This document shows positions 51,992 to 61,471 of a DNA stretch of 64,000 nt, one piece after another. The stretch is from the NCBI RefSeq assembly GCF_026427355.1, contig NZ_CP102664.1, positions 2,418,001 to 2,482,000 of the forward strand. The letters run 5' to 3'. The notes below the pieces were generated by a model. That model saw only the letters and a list, made by a program, of their open reading frames with translations, was not told the DNA's origin and did no database searches. Position 1 is the stretch's first letter, and every line of letters starts with the position of its first letter. Source of the stretch: Sphingobium sp. JS3065 (GTDB lineage: Bacteria > Pseudomonadota > Alphaproteobacteria > Sphingomonadales > Sphingomonadaceae). Made by a program: the position numbers and the translations under genes.

Positions 51992-54619
51992 TTAGAAGGT
52001 CACGTTCACGCGTGCATAATAATAACCGCCATTGATGCCATAGGGCGAGAAGGTCGGATATTTGCTTGTCGAATAGCCGCGTTCATTATTGGCCAGTTCG
52101 GCGTTGCGGATGAACTCCCGGGACCGCTGGGTCGGATATTTGTTGAACAGATTGTTCGCGCCAATGGAGATCTTGATCGGCTTTGCGATCTGATAGCCGA
52201 GTTCAAGATCGGTGATGAACGCCTCTTTGACCGGCACCTTGATCAAATCGCCCGCATCCGGGCCGCTACGCGCGGTTTCCAGCGTGTAGACTTCCGAATA
52301 ATAGCTTTCGCGCAGGTTGGCAGTGAACTTGCCCCAGGTCCAGAAGGCGTTGAACGTGGCCCGGAAGCGTGGCGTGCTATGTTCCAGTTCCACCTCGCTC
52401 GTCGCGTCGATAAGGCGGGTCAGCTCGGGATTGATGGTGCTGGAGTAGAGCGCCGAGGGGAGCGGATTGATGCCCAGTACCTTATTCTCGTTGTAATTGG
52501 CGGTCAGGGTCAGGTCCAGCTTGCCCATCTCACCCAGATCGCCAAGGTAGCTCGCCACCAGATCGACGCCGCGGGTCCGCATCTTCACGCCGTTGACGAA
52601 GCTCTGCACCGACACACCGCCTTCGGTGTTCCGGTCGACGCCATTGTCCGCGAACAGCACATAGGCCGGGATCGCATCAGCCGTCCGCCAATCCGTCACC
52701 GTGCTGCTGCCGCCCAGCGCCGCATTCACCGCGCTCAGCACCGCTAGCTGGTTGTAGATGGCATATTGGTCCGCATCGAAGGGCAAACAGGCGGCCGCAT
52801 TGCCGCCGGCATAACCCGAAGGGCAGCGATTGCCCGTGAACCCCGAAAAGGCCGTCGAGGTCATGATGCGGTTGCGGATCGTGATCTGATAGGCGTCGAG
52901 CGTGAGGGTGAAGTTGCGCGCCGGGTTGAAGACGGTGCCCAGGCTGAAGTTGGTCGATTTTTCGGGCTTGAGTCCCCCGAAGCCCAGCGCGCCCGCCGCA
53001 GCCGAAGCGGGCGGCAGCACGCCGCCGACAAAGCCCGGCCCGACGTTCAGGCCCGAATAGCCCCCCTCCGCCAGTGTAGGCGCGCGGAAACCGGTGCTGA
53101 CCGTGCCGCGCAACGCGAAGGCATCGGAAAAGTCGTAGCGGGTGGTCAGCTTGAAGACGGTCGTGTCGCCGAAATCGCTATAATGTTCGTGACGCACCGC
53201 ACCGTCGACCAGCCAGTTTTCGACCGGCTTCAAACTGATGTCCAGATATTGCGAGAAATTGTCCCGCTTGTACTTGCCCGCGTCATTGGGGCTATAGCCG
53301 AAGAAGGACTGAGCGCCGCCGCCATAATAGGACGCCGGATCGCCCGACCGAATCCCGAAGGTTTCATGCCGGAATTCCAGGCCCGCCGCGACGTTGACCG
53401 GCTCCGACAGCCCGACGTCGAACGCATGCGTCAGGTCAAGCGTGTTGCTCCACTGGGTATTGAAGAAATCGCCATTGTGGAAGGTTTCTGGCGTGAAGCC
53501 GGTATCGGCGTAGAGCTGGGCGTTGGCCGAGTGGTAGACATAGACCTCGACCACATCCTTGCCGTAGGTGGAGGCAAGGTCGAAGGTCGTGTCGCCGATC
53601 GCGCCTCGGAAGCCGCCGGTCACCGAATAGTCGGTTTCGTCGATCCGCTCCTGCGGCTGGAAACCGCCCGCATAATAGGGCACACCGCTGGCGCTGACGA
53701 CCGTCGTCGGCGGGCGGGTGTTTTCATAGGCGGCGGCCTTTTTGTGGCCATAGCTGCCGAAGCTGTAGATTTCATAATCGCCGAATTCATAGCCGGCATT
53801 GTAGTTCACGACGGTCTGGTCGATGTGCGGATCGCCGATGATCCGGTTGGTATAGGGATAGCCGGGCAGATTCCTGATTTCGGGATAGGTCGAAGACAGC
53901 CGGATCGCCTGCGGGTTGATGTCGCCCCGGAAGCTGAACCCCTTGTGCTTCTTCTGCGCGGAGATGTTCAGATAGGCGCCGTCGAAGGGGGCCAAGCCGA
54001 TATTGCCGCCGATCGCGTAGGTCTTGCCGCCCTGGTCGTAATATTCGCCGCCCGTCAGGTTGATCGACCCGCCATGATCGGCCTTCTTCTGAAGGAAGTT
54101 GATGACGCCCGCGATCGCGTCCGTGCCATATTGCGCGGCTGCGCCGTCCTGCAACACTTCGACGCGCTCGATCGATTCAGGCAGGATGAAGCTGACGTCC
54201 GGCGCCGCGCTGCCGCCATAAGGGCCACCCGCGACAGATACGTTGGCGGTGCCGTGGCGGCGCTTGCCGTTGACCAGGATCAGCGTGTGGTTCGGACTGA
54301 GGCCGCGCAGCTTCATCTGCAGGTTATGCGCCTGAAGGTCACCGCCGAAGGATTGCGCCTGAACCGAGGGAAGCTGCTGCGCCAGGCTCTGCATCAGGTC
54401 CGGAGACCCCGTGCGCTGCAACGTTTCCGCGCTCAAAAGCTGGATCGGCGCTGGGCTGTCGACCGCCCGCATGCCGGTGAGGCGGGTGCCGGTGACGATG
54501 ATCGCCGCTCCGTCCGTGGTGGAGGCCGCCTGCGGATCACCGGTCTGGGCCAGAGCGGCCGCCGGAGACGATAGCGCAATAATCATGGCGGCACGAGAAA
54601 CGAAACTCTTTGAGTTCAT
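51992..54619 (-). CDS. TonB-dependent receptor
   Basis: 875 residues: signal peptide ending ALAQ, TonB box GAAIIVTGTRL, plug domain (LQMKLRGLSPNHTLILVNGKRRH, IERVEVLQDGAAAQYGTDAIAGVINF), then a 22-strand barrel and a C-terminal ARVNVTF with the terminal Phe. A typical substrate-uptake receptor of the sphingomonad expansion. Two cysteines near 600 in GNRCPSGYAG...AACLPF may form a loop disulfide. Nothing neighbouring points to the substrate; the intergenic region upstream is long. Confidence 0.92.
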   Translation of the reverse strand: MNSKSFVSRAAMIIALSSPAAALAQTGDPQAASTTDGAAIIVTGTRLTGMRAVDSPAPIQLLSAETLQRTGSPDLMQSLAQQLPSVQAQSFGGDLQAHNLQMKLRGLSPNHTLILVNGKRRHGTANVSVAGGPYGGSAAPDVSFILPESIERVEVLQDGAAAQYGTDAIAGVINFLQKKADHGGSINLTGGEYYDQGGKTYAIGGNIGLAPFDGAYLNISAQKKHKGFSFRGDINPQAIRLSSTYPEIRNLPGYPYTNRIIGDPHIDQTVVNYNAGYEFGDYEIYSFGSYGHKKAAAYENTRPPTTVVSASGVPYYAGGFQPQERIDETDYSVTGGFRGAIGDTTFDLASTYGKDVVEVYVYHSANAQLYADTGFTPETFHNGDFFNTQWSNTLDLTHAFDVGLSEPVNVAAGLEFRHETFGIRSGDPASYYGGGAQSFFGYSPNDAGKYKRDNFSQYLDISLKPVENWLVDGAVRHEHYSDFGDTTVFKLTTRYDFSDAFALRGTVSTGFRAPTLAEGGYSGLNVGPGFVGGVLPPASAAAGALGFGGLKPEKSTNFSLGTVFNPARNFTLTLDAYQITIRNRIMTSTAFSGFTGNRCPSGYAGGNAAACLPFDADQYAIYNQLAVLSAVNAALGGSSTVTDWRTADAIPAYVLFADNGVDRNTEGGVSVQSFVNGVKMRTRGVDLVASYLGDLGEMGKLDLTLTANYNENKVLGINPLPSALYSSTINPELTRLIDATSEVELEHSTPRFRATFNAFWTWGKFTANLRESYYSEVYTLETARSGPDAGDLIKVPVKEAFITDLELGYQIAKPIKISIGANNLFNKYPTQRSREFIRNAELANNERGYSTSKYPTFSPYGINGGYYYARVNVTF

Positions 54620-54895
54620 GAACAGGCCCCTTGCTTTTGCTATTAAAAGAGCCTCTCCCGACAGATATTTTCTTGTTTAACTGACTCTACTTCTCCAAAT
54701 CTCTTCGAGACACACTTCCCTTGCGCCAGACCCACAGGTCTGATCGTTCGAAATATTGAGCAATCTCTGGAAACGGAACGCTGACACAAAGCCGCTATCG
54801 AGCAAAAACGAATTTCGATGAGCATGCGTAATCATTTCCGGCAAGGCATGGAGAAAGGCCGCCAGGATCGGATCAAACCATTGAAATATAAAGAA
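54620..54895. other. Upstream region of the TonB receptor, no gene
   Basis: About 275 bp, AT-richer than its surroundings, between the receptor start and the terminator of the ribosomal operon. I see no ORF with Shine-Dalgarno or recognised operator; likely holds the receptor promoter. An ATTGAG-type or Fur-like box was looked for and not clearly found. Confidence 0.45.
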
Positions 54896-54924
54896 AAAGG
54901 CGACACCCGCACGAGGTGCCGCCT
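54896..54924 (-). terminator. Terminator after rplS
   Basis: Read on the minus strand, a 10-bp stem AGGCGGCACC / GGTGTCGCCT with one G-U pair is followed by a run of five T. It lies 40 bp past the rplS stop and closes the ffh...rplS unit. Confidence 0.85.
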
Positions 54925-54963
54925 GTATCTTTTTTACAACTGTCAAGGATAGTTTTGAAGCGA

Positions 54964-55332
54964 TTAACCCTCGCTGCGCACGTCGCGGCGCTCGGCGATG
55001 CGAGCGCGCTTGCCGGTGCGGCCGCGCAGATAATAGAGCTTCGCGCGACGCACCACGCCCTTGCGGACGACGGTGATCGAATCGATGTTCGGGGAATAGA
55101 GCGGGAAGACGCGCTCCACACCTTCACCGAAGCTGATCTTGCGCACGGTGAAGTTGCTGCCCATGCCCTTGTTCGAGCGGGCGATGCAGACGCCTTCATA
55201 ATTCTGGACGCGGCTGCGGTCACCTTCGATGACCTTCACGCCGACGCGCAGCGTGTCACCCGGACGGAATTCCGGAATATCCTTGGCCAGGGCCGCGATG
55301 TTCTCGGCCTCGATCTGCTGGATCAAGTTCAT
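54964..55332 (-). CDS. rplS: 50S ribosomal protein L19
   Basis: 122 residues with the L19 sections [44 protein letters not shown] and [18 protein letters not shown]. It sits at the 30S-50S interface. Follows trmD closely, last gene before the terminator. Confidence 0.97.
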   Translation of the reverse strand: MNLIQQIEAENIAALAKDIPEFRPGDTLRVGVKVIEGDRSRVQNYEGVCIARSNKGMGSNFTVRKISFGEGVERVFPLYSPNIDSITVVRKGVVRRAKLYYLRGRTGKRARIAERRDVRSEG

Positions 55333-55342
55333 AACTCAAGTC

Positions 55343-56074
55343 CTACTTTTCGCGTTGCGCACCAGAGGGCGACTGGTCCCGAACGCCGATATGGCGTTCC
55401 CAAAGGTCCGGCCGCCTTAGCCGTGTGTCCTCTTCCGCCCTTTGTTTCCGCCAGGCGGCGATCTTCGCATGATCCCCCGATCGCAACACTTCAGGGATCG
55501 CGCGCCCTTCCCACTCAGCGGGCCGGGTATAGTGCGGATATTCGAGAAGGCCGCTTTCGAAGCTCTCTTCATCCCCACTGGAAGCGGCGCCCATTACCCC
55601 AGGAAGCAGGCGGATGCAAGCATCCAGCAGCATCAAAGCGCCCATTTCCCCGCCGGACAGGATGATGTCGCCCATGCTGATCTGCTCGATGGGCCGAGCG
55701 TCGAAAATCCGCTCGTCAAAACCCTCGAACCGGCCGCAGAGGATGGTGGCTCCCGGACCGGCGGCAAGCTGGCGAATCCGTCCCTGTGTAATCGGCGCGC
55801 CACGCGGCGTCATGGCGATGACGGGCAGGTCTGGGCGCCTTTCCAGCGCATGATCGACGGCAAGGGCAAGGATGTCGGCGCGCAGCACCATGCCCGCGCC
55901 GCCGCCCGCAGGCGTATCGTCCACGGTGCGATGCCTGTCGGTGGCGAAGTCGCGGATATGGATGGGATCGCAGGCCCATTTGCCTTCGACCAGCGCCCGT
56001 CCCGCAAGCGACAGGCCGAGCGGCCCTGGAAACATCTCCGGATAAAGCGTCAATATCTGCGCCTGAAAGCTCAC
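55343..56074 (-). CDS. trmD: tRNA (guanine37-N1)-methyltransferase
   Basis: 243 residues. TrmD is a knotted SPOUT enzyme methylating G37 next to the anticodon, preventing frameshifting. Motifs seen: [50 protein letters not shown] and [15 protein letters not shown] 56074 is used, overlapping the stop of the upstream membrane gene (GTGA), which argues for coupled translation. Confidence 0.95.
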   Translation of the reverse strand: MSFQAQILTLYPEMFPGPLGLSLAGRALVEGKWACDPIHIRDFATDRHRTVDDTPAGGGAGMVLRADILALAVDHALERRPDLPVIAMTPRGAPITQGRIRQLAAGPGATILCGRFEGFDERIFDARPIEQISMGDIILSGGEMGALMLLDACIRLLPGVMGAASSGDEESFESGLLEYPHYTRPAEWEGRAIPEVLRSGDHAKIAAWRKQRAEEDTRLRRPDLWERHIGVRDQSPSGAQREK

Positions 56075-56343
56075 GCTCTGCGCGCCTTGAGCCACGCCCC
56101 CGCCGCGCCACCCAGCAGCGACACGCCGCCGCCGAGCATCAGGGCAACGCCGATCGCGCGCAGCAAGTCCGCGAATGGCCGGTCCGGCTGCATCAGGGCG
56201 GGAACCAGGAACAGCATCGGGATGGGAATGATGAGCGCCACCGCCGCCCCGACCTTCCATCCGCGCGCCCAGGGCATGGTGAACAACCGCCAGCCAGCGG
56301 CGACCATCAGCAACAAATAAAGGGCGGCAAGGATTTTCGGCAT
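56071..56343 (-). CDS. Small three-helix membrane protein in the trmD operon
   Basis: 90 residues with three membrane segments ([60 protein letters not shown]) and a basic tail. No family recognised. Start and stop are tightly set within the operon: its stop overlaps trmD. A REP-like palindrome separates it from rimM upstream. Presence within a ribosomal operon does not imply a translation role. Confidence 0.7.
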   Translation of the reverse strand: MPKILAALYLLLMVAAGWRLFTMPWARGWKVGAAVALIIPIPMLFLVPALMQPDRPFADLLRAIGVALMLGGGVSLLGGAAGAWLKARRA

Positions 56344-56375
56344 GGCTCGGCCCTTCACTATGGCGTTCAACTATG

Positions 56376-56443
56376 CGTGCTCCTGCGCAGGCGGGAGCCG
56401 GGTTCCACCGTCTCATCCGGCCTCCCGCCAGCGCAGGAGCACG
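56376..56443. repeat. REP-like inverted repeat inside the rpsP-rimM-trmD operon
   Basis: Arms of 26-27 bp, CGTGCTCCTGCGCAGGCGGG... (56376-56401) and its near-perfect complement (56417-56443), differ by one mismatch and one extra base, around a 15-base loop. It lies in the 129-bp gap between rimM and the small membrane gene. Confidence 0.85.
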
Positions 56444-56472
56444 ATCTTCTATGCTTACCTAAAGCTGATCGA

Positions 56473-56967
56473 TCAAACGGCGAATGCCGCCTCGATCACC
56501 GCCCGCCCCTCCGCAATCGTCACCGCATGCATCGGCGCCATGAAGCGTTTGCCGCTCTTGCCGCCCATAGCCGGCCGTTCGACTTCGATGATGTCGCCCG
56601 CGCCGAAATTTTCGACCGCGACGATATGGCCCACCCCCTCGCCATCGCCGGAAAAGCAAGGCAAGCCAATGAGATCGGCATGATAATATTCGCCCTCCCC
56701 CAGTGGAGGCAGGGCGGAACGGGGCACGGTGAGCTCGGTCCCGCGCAGCGCTTCGGCGGCGCTCCGGTCGCCAATCTCGGCGAAGCGCGCGACGGCGCCA
56801 TTGGGGCCGGGGCGCACCGACTTCAGCGTCAGCCTGCGCCCCGCCGCATCGAAGCCCTCATAGGATTTGAGGGCCTCAGCCCCCTCCCCGAAAAGCTTCA
56901 GACGGACTTCTCCCGTCACTCCGTGCGCACCAATGATCACGGCGAGAGTGACGGGCGTGTCGGTCAA
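56473..56967 (-). CDS. rimM: Ribosome maturation factor RimM
   Basis: 164 residues. RimM binds S19 during 30S assembly. The N-terminal domain begins VTLAVIIGAHGVTGEVRLKLF and the PRC-barrel domain contains YYHADLIGLPCFSGDGEGVGHI and MAPMHAVTIAEGRAVIEA. It starts 5 bp from the rpsP stop region on the same strand. Confidence 0.94.
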   Translation of the reverse strand: MTDTPVTLAVIIGAHGVTGEVRLKLFGEGAEALKSYEGFDAAGRRLTLKSVRPGPNGAVARFAEIGDRSAAEALRGTELTVPRSALPPLGEGEYYHADLIGLPCFSGDGEGVGHIVAVENFGAGDIIEVERPAMGGKSGKRFMAPMHAVTIAEGRAVIEAAFAV

Positions 56968-56972
56968 AGGAT

Positions 56973-57419
56973 TCAGCCTTCAGCCTGTTCTTCAGCCGGA
57001 GCGGCTTCTTCAGCGGCCGGGGCTTCCTCAACGACCGGAGCGGCAGCCGCTTCAGCAGCAGCCTTCGCGGCTTCTTCCGCTTCCGCGGCCTTGGCGGCGC
57101 GGTCTTCGGCGCGATCCTTGGCCTTCTGACCCGGCTCGGCCTTCTTCGGGTTGTTGCGGGCGGCGCGCTCCTTCACGCCCGCGGCGTCCAGGAAACGGGC
57201 GACGCGGTCGGTCGCCTGGGCGCCGGCGGCGACCCAGTGCTTGGCGCGCTCGACGTCGATCACGACGCGCTTCTCGTCGCCCTTGGGCAGGACGGGGTTG
57301 TAGCTGCCGATGCGCTCGATGAACTTGCCGTCACGCGGGGCGCGGCTATCGGCCACGACGATGCGATAATAAGGGCGCTTCTTGGAGCCGCCACGCGACA
57401 GACGGATGGACGTTGCCAT
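56973..57419 (-). CDS. rpsP: 30S ribosomal protein S16 with long C-terminal extension
   Basis: 148 residues against about 80 for a core S16. The core is intact ([26 protein letters not shown]...[11 protein letters not shown]). After residue 85 comes a highly Ala/Glu-rich tail ([31 protein letters not shown]) of about 60 residues with low complexity, as often in alphaproteobacteria. Its function is unknown. First ribosomal gene after ffh in this operon. Confidence 0.95.
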   Translation of the reverse strand: MATSIRLSRGGSKKRPYYRIVVADSRAPRDGKFIERIGSYNPVLPKGDEKRVVIDVERAKHWVAAGAQATDRVARFLDAAGVKERAARNNPKKAEPGQKAKDRAEDRAAKAAEAEEAAKAAAEAAAAPVVEEAPAAEEAAPAEEQAEG

Positions 57420-57461
57420 GGAAATTGACCTTTCTACTCTAAACCAGATTGTCGGATTTGC

Positions 57462-58910
57462 TTATTTCTTCATGAAATTCTGAAAACCGGGCGGCAGGTT
57501 GGGCATATTGCCCCCCAGCCCCGGCAAGCCCTGCGGCGGCGCGCCGCCACCGCCCAGCATGCCGTCCAGCCCACCGCCGGTGAACATCTTGGCCAACCCT
57601 TTCAGGCCGCCCATCTTGCGGATCTTCTTCATCGCCGTTTCCATTTCCTGATGCATTTTCAGGAGACGGTTCACTTCCTGCACGGTCGTGCCGGAACCCT
57701 TGGCGATGCGGATCTTGCGCTTGGCGTTGATGAGGGCTGGCTTCTCCCGCTCCTTGAGCGTCATCGACCCGATCATCGCGTCCAGATGGATCAGCGTCTT
57801 GTCGTTGGCGCCGCTGTTCGCCATCGCCGCCTGCGCCTTCTTCAGGCCCGGCAGCATCCCGGCCAGCGCGCCAAGGCCGCCCATGCGGCGCATCTGACCG
57901 AGCTGGGCGCGCAGGTCGTTCATGTCGAACTGACCCTTGGCCATCTTCTTGGCGAGCTTGTCGGCTTCCTCGGCGTCGATCGACTCGGCCGCCTTCTCGA
58001 CCAGCGACACGACGTCGCCCATGCCCAATATGCGCTGCGCTACACGCGCCGGATGGAATGGCTCGATCGCGTCGAGCTTTTCGCCCGTACCCGCGAACTT
58101 GATCGGACGGCCGGTCACGGCCCGCATCGAAAGCGCCGCGCCGCCACGGGCATCGCCGTCCATGCGGGTCAGCACCACGCCGGTCAGCGGCACCTGCTGG
58201 GTGAAGCTGGTCGCGACATTCACCGCATCCTGACCGGTCAGCGAGTCGACCACCAGCAGGATCTCCGCCGGGTTGGAGACGTCGGCCACCGCCTTCATCT
58301 CGTCCATCAGCGCCTGATCGACGTGCAGGCGGCCTGCGGTATCGAGCATCACCACGTCGAAGCCCTGGAGCTTCGCCGCCTGCAACGCCCGCCTGGCGAT
58401 GTCGACCGGCTGCTGGCCCGGCACGATGGGCAGGGTCGCCACATCGGCCTGGGTGCCGAGCACCGCCAACTGCTCCTGCGCGGCGGGGCGCTGCACGTCG
58501 AGCGACGCCATCAGCACCTTCTTGCGCTCTTTTTCCTTCAGGCGCTTGGCGATCTTCGCGGTGGAGGTGGTCTTGCCCGACCCCTGCAAGCCGACCATCA
58601 TGATGACGGCGGGCGGGGTCACGTCGATCAGCAGGTCGCTGGTTTCGGAACCCAGCGTCTCGGTCAGCGTGTCGGAGACGATCTTGACGACCATCTGCCC
58701 CGGCGTGACCGACCGCAGCACGTCGCTGCCGACTGCCCGTTCCGTCGCCTGCTCGACGAACTGACGCACCACCGGCAGCGCGACGTCGGCCTCCAGCAGC
58801 GCGATTCGCACCTCGCGCATCGCGGCGCGGACATCGTCCTCCGTAAGCGCACCGCGCCCACGCAGCTTGTCGAATACCCCACCGAGACGATCGCTTAGCG
58901 AATCGAACAT
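57462..58910 (-). CDS. ffh: Signal recognition particle GTPase Ffh
   Basis: 482 residues. The NG GTPase: GLQGSGKTTSTAKIAKRL (G1), DVQRPAAQEQL, DTAGRLH (G3), TRMDGDARGG (G4). The M domain contains the methionine-rich signal-binding part and ends with a GGGAPPQGLPGLGG-type Gly/Pro tail. With 4.5S RNA it targets membrane proteins to FtsY. ATG 58910 has GAGG five bases upstream; ATG 58913 and GTG 58916 also in frame. Confidence 0.96.
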   Translation of the reverse strand: MFDSLSDRLGGVFDKLRGRGALTEDDVRAAMREVRIALLEADVALPVVRQFVEQATERAVGSDVLRSVTPGQMVVKIVSDTLTETLGSETSDLLIDVTPPAVIMMVGLQGSGKTTSTAKIAKRLKEKERKKVLMASLDVQRPAAQEQLAVLGTQADVATLPIVPGQQPVDIARRALQAAKLQGFDVVMLDTAGRLHVDQALMDEMKAVADVSNPAEILLVVDSLTGQDAVNVATSFTQQVPLTGVVLTRMDGDARGGAALSMRAVTGRPIKFAGTGEKLDAIEPFHPARVAQRILGMGDVVSLVEKAAESIDAEEADKLAKKMAKGQFDMNDLRAQLGQMRRMGGLGALAGMLPGLKKAQAAMANSGANDKTLIHLDAMIGSMTLKEREKPALINAKRKIRIAKGSGTTVQEVNRLLKMHQEMETAMKKIRKMGGLKGLAKMFTGGGLDGMLGGGGAPPQGLPGLGGNMPNLPPGFQNFMKK

Positions 58911-59115
58911 CATCACCTCATTTGGGCCGAAAGGCCCGGAAAACTGCGCTTACCCCGCCAAACGACAAAATCGCCGGCGGGCGAAACCTCGCCGGCCAGC
59001 GTCCATCCGGTGTCCCATCTGGGCGCCATGGATCTGTCAGGGTATCGGACGGCGGACCGCCCGATTGCAGGGCGCCCTTAGCGCAAGCACGCCCCGGACG
59101 CAACCGAAAGCGGCT

Positions 59116-59835
59116 TCAACCGGCCAGGGCGGATGCCAGCCAAAGGATCGGCGGCGTCGCGGCCAGGATCGGCACAGCCAGCCCTTCGGCCAGGATAACC
59201 GCCGCGCCCACCCCATAGGCCGGATGCATCCGGCCCCGCGAAACAAGATCATGGGCCATGCCGACCGCCACGAACAGCATCTGCCCACCCATCACCGCCA
59301 GCCCGCCCAAAGGCCCCAACAGCGGCATCGGCAGAAGGCGTCCAAAGGCCGGCCCGATGATCGCAACCATCGCGCACAGCATCAGTCGCCTATGCCATTG
59401 GGTTCGCCGCCGCAGCCGGATCGCGCCCGTCAGCAGCCCGGCGAAGGCAATCAGCTCCAGCGCGCTCAACGCCAGAAATTCCGGCGTCGTGAAGAAAGGC
59501 GGCACGCGATCGAGGACCACCGCCATACAGGCGGTGAAGGCGCCGAGCGGCACCATCGCCGTCGCCAGCCCGACGGCGGCCCATCCCATGCGCCGATGCA
59601 GGGCCATCGACCCGCGATGGGCGAAGGCGTTCTGCATCACGAACAGCAAAGTCCAACTCACGAACATCGCGCCATGGACATGCACCCAATAGGGCGCGCG
59701 TCCCACATCCACCAGACCGCGCAACGCGAAGGAGCCGAAGCCCCCGATCACCGCCACCGCAATGGCGACCGACATTCCCAGATAAAAGCCGTTATCCCGA
59801 ACCGATGCCGGGACCGTCGACGCAGCAGCATCCAT
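59116..59835 (-). CDS. Multi-pass membrane protein with conserved histidines, unassigned
   Basis: 239 residues, six to seven membrane segments. Histidine-containing motifs sit at helix ends: WVHVHGAMFVSW, FAHRGSMALHRRMGW and RTQWHRRLMLC, an arrangement seen in haem-binding b-type and DUF2306-like proteins, so redox or small-molecule function is possible. Start ATG 59835 is preceded by nine G's at the Shine-Dalgarno position (see 59842). Not in an obvious operon. Confidence 0.75.
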   Translation of the reverse strand: MDAAASTVPASVRDNGFYLGMSVAIAVAVIGGFGSFALRGLVDVGRAPYWVHVHGAMFVSWTLLFVMQNAFAHRGSMALHRRMGWAAVGLATAMVPLGAFTACMAVVLDRVPPFFTTPEFLALSALELIAFAGLLTGAIRLRRRTQWHRRLMLCAMVAIIGPAFGRLLPMPLLGPLGGLAVMGGQMLFVAVGMAHDLVSRGRMHPAYGVGAAVILAEGLAVPILAATPPILWLASALAG

Positions 59836-59841
59836 GGGACG

Positions 59842-59850
59842 CCCCCCCCC
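59842..59850 (-). promoter_or_regulatory. Poly-G tract at the Shine-Dalgarno position
   Basis: Read on the minus strand, a run of nine G lies six bases before ATG 59835, i.e. exactly where a Shine-Dalgarno would be. Homopolymeric tracts are prone to slippage during replication, so its length could tune or switch translation of the membrane protein. A second G10 tract lies at 59915-59924 on the plus strand. Confidence 0.5.
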
Positions 59851-60030
59851 AGAAGATTAAAGCCCTCGCGACCTTTGTTTACGCCCCTGTAACAGAATAT
59901 CCCAGAAGTCGCGAGGGGGGGGGGAGGGGCGGCTGCCACAGCCTTACGCCTGTACAATTCCCCTTGCCAGCCGCACCCGCGTCGGCAAGTTGCTCGCCAG
60001 AAGGGAAGAACCAGAAGGGAAGAAGACGAT

Positions 60031-61431
60031 ATGAGCTGGACGCGCCGCAAGCCGATGGAGGCGATGATGCCCGCGCAGGAAGGGCGCCGGCTGGCGCGCA
60101 CCTTGTCCTGGCCGCACCTTCTGGCGCTCGGCGTGGGCGCGATCGTCGGGACCGGCATCCTGACGCTGATCGGCGTGGGCGCGGACCGGGCGGGACCGGC
60201 CGTGCTGCTGTCCTTCGCCATTGCGGGCGCGATCTGCGCCTGCGCGGCGCTGGCCTATGCCGAACTGTCCACCATGATGCCCGCCGCCGGAAGCGCCTAC
60301 AGCTACAGCTATGCGGTGCTGGGCGAGGGCTTCGCCTGGATCGTGGGATGGAGCCTGATCCTGGAATATTCGCTGGTGGTGTCGACGGTGGCGGTGGGCT
60401 GGTCGGGCTATGCCGCGCCCTTGCTGACCTCCATGGGGTTTCCGGACCTGCTGACCAGGGGGCCGGAACTGGGCGGCATCGTCAACCTGCCCGCCATCTT
60501 CATCATCGCCGTGGTCGCCGGGCTGCTGATGATGGGCACGCATGAGAGCGCGCGGCTGAACTCCCTGCTGGTCCTCATCAAGATCGCGACGCTCAGCCTG
60601 TTCGTCGCCGTCGCCCTGCCCGCCTTCGACGCGCAGCACCTGCACCCCTTCATGCCCTTCGGCTTCGCCAAGTCGATGGGACCGGACGGGGTGGAACGCG
60701 GCGTCATGGCGGCGGCGGCGATCATCTTCTTCGCCTTCTACGGCTTCGACGCCATCTCCACGGCGGCGGAGGAGGCGAAGAATCCGGAGCGCGACCTGGC
60801 CATCGGCATCGTCGGATCGCTGGTCGTCTGTACGCTGATCTATGTGGCTGTCGCCGCGGCAGCGGTGGGGGCAATGCCCTTCACCCGCTTCGCCGACAGC
60901 CCGGAGCCGCTGGCGCTGATCCTGCGCGAAATGGGCCAGGGACAGGTGGCCCGGATCGTCGCCATCGCGGCGGTGATCGCCCTGCCCACGGTCCTGCTGG
61001 GCTTCCTCTACGGGCAAAGCCGCATCTTCCTGGTCATGGCCCGCGACGGTTTCCTGCCGCGGCGGCTGGCGCTGATTTCAAAACGCGGAACGCCCTCCCG
61101 GATCACCGCCGTCACCGCCGTGCTGGTCGCCATCATCGCGGGCGTGCTGCCCATCGACGAGATCGCGGCGCTGGCCAATGCGGGAACGCTGATCGCCTTC
61201 ACCGCCGTGGGCGCCTGCCTGCTGATCCTGCGGCGGCGCATGCCCGACATGAAACGCCCCTTCCGCACGCCTGCCGGATGGCTGGTCGGCCTCGGCGCCA
61301 TCAGCGGCTGCGCCTATCTGTTCGTCAGCCTGCCGGTGAAGACCATCCTCGCCTGCCTCCTGTGGAACGCCGTCGGGCTGGCCGTCTATTTCCTCTACGG
61401 GCGCAAGCGGGCGGCGCTTGGCGCGGCATAG
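60031..61431 (+). CDS. APC superfamily amino-acid permease
   Basis: 466 residues, twelve predicted helices. Helix 1 has GVGAIVGTGILTLIG, the substrate-binding break of the APC fold, and FAFYGFDAISTAAEEAKNPERDLAIGI is the cationic amino-acid transporter-like section; the last third has GTPSRITAV and FRTPAGW. Specificity not predictable; cationic amino-acid or broad uptake is the family precedent. Upstream of its start is a G10 tract (59915) in a G-rich leader. Confidence 0.92.
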   Translation: MSWTRRKPMEAMMPAQEGRRLARTLSWPHLLALGVGAIVGTGILTLIGVGADRAGPAVLLSFAIAGAICACAALAYAELSTMMPAAGSAYSYSYAVLGEGFAWIVGWSLILEYSLVVSTVAVGWSGYAAPLLTSMGFPDLLTRGPELGGIVNLPAIFIIAVVAGLLMMGTHESARLNSLLVLIKIATLSLFVAVALPAFDAQHLHPFMPFGFAKSMGPDGVERGVMAAAAIIFFAFYGFDAISTAAEEAKNPERDLAIGIVGSLVVCTLIYVAVAAAAVGAMPFTRFADSPEPLALILREMGQGQVARIVAIAAVIALPTVLLGFLYGQSRIFLVMARDGFLPRRLALISKRGTPSRITAVTAVLVAIIAGVLPIDEIAALANAGTLIAFTAVGACLLILRRRMPDMKRPFRTPAGWLVGLGAISGCAYLFVSLPVKTILACLLWNAVGLAVYFLYGRKRAALGAA

Positions 61432-61471
61432 GCTGGTCTTTTCGCCTCGCAAGCCTTACATGCGCCGCGCT

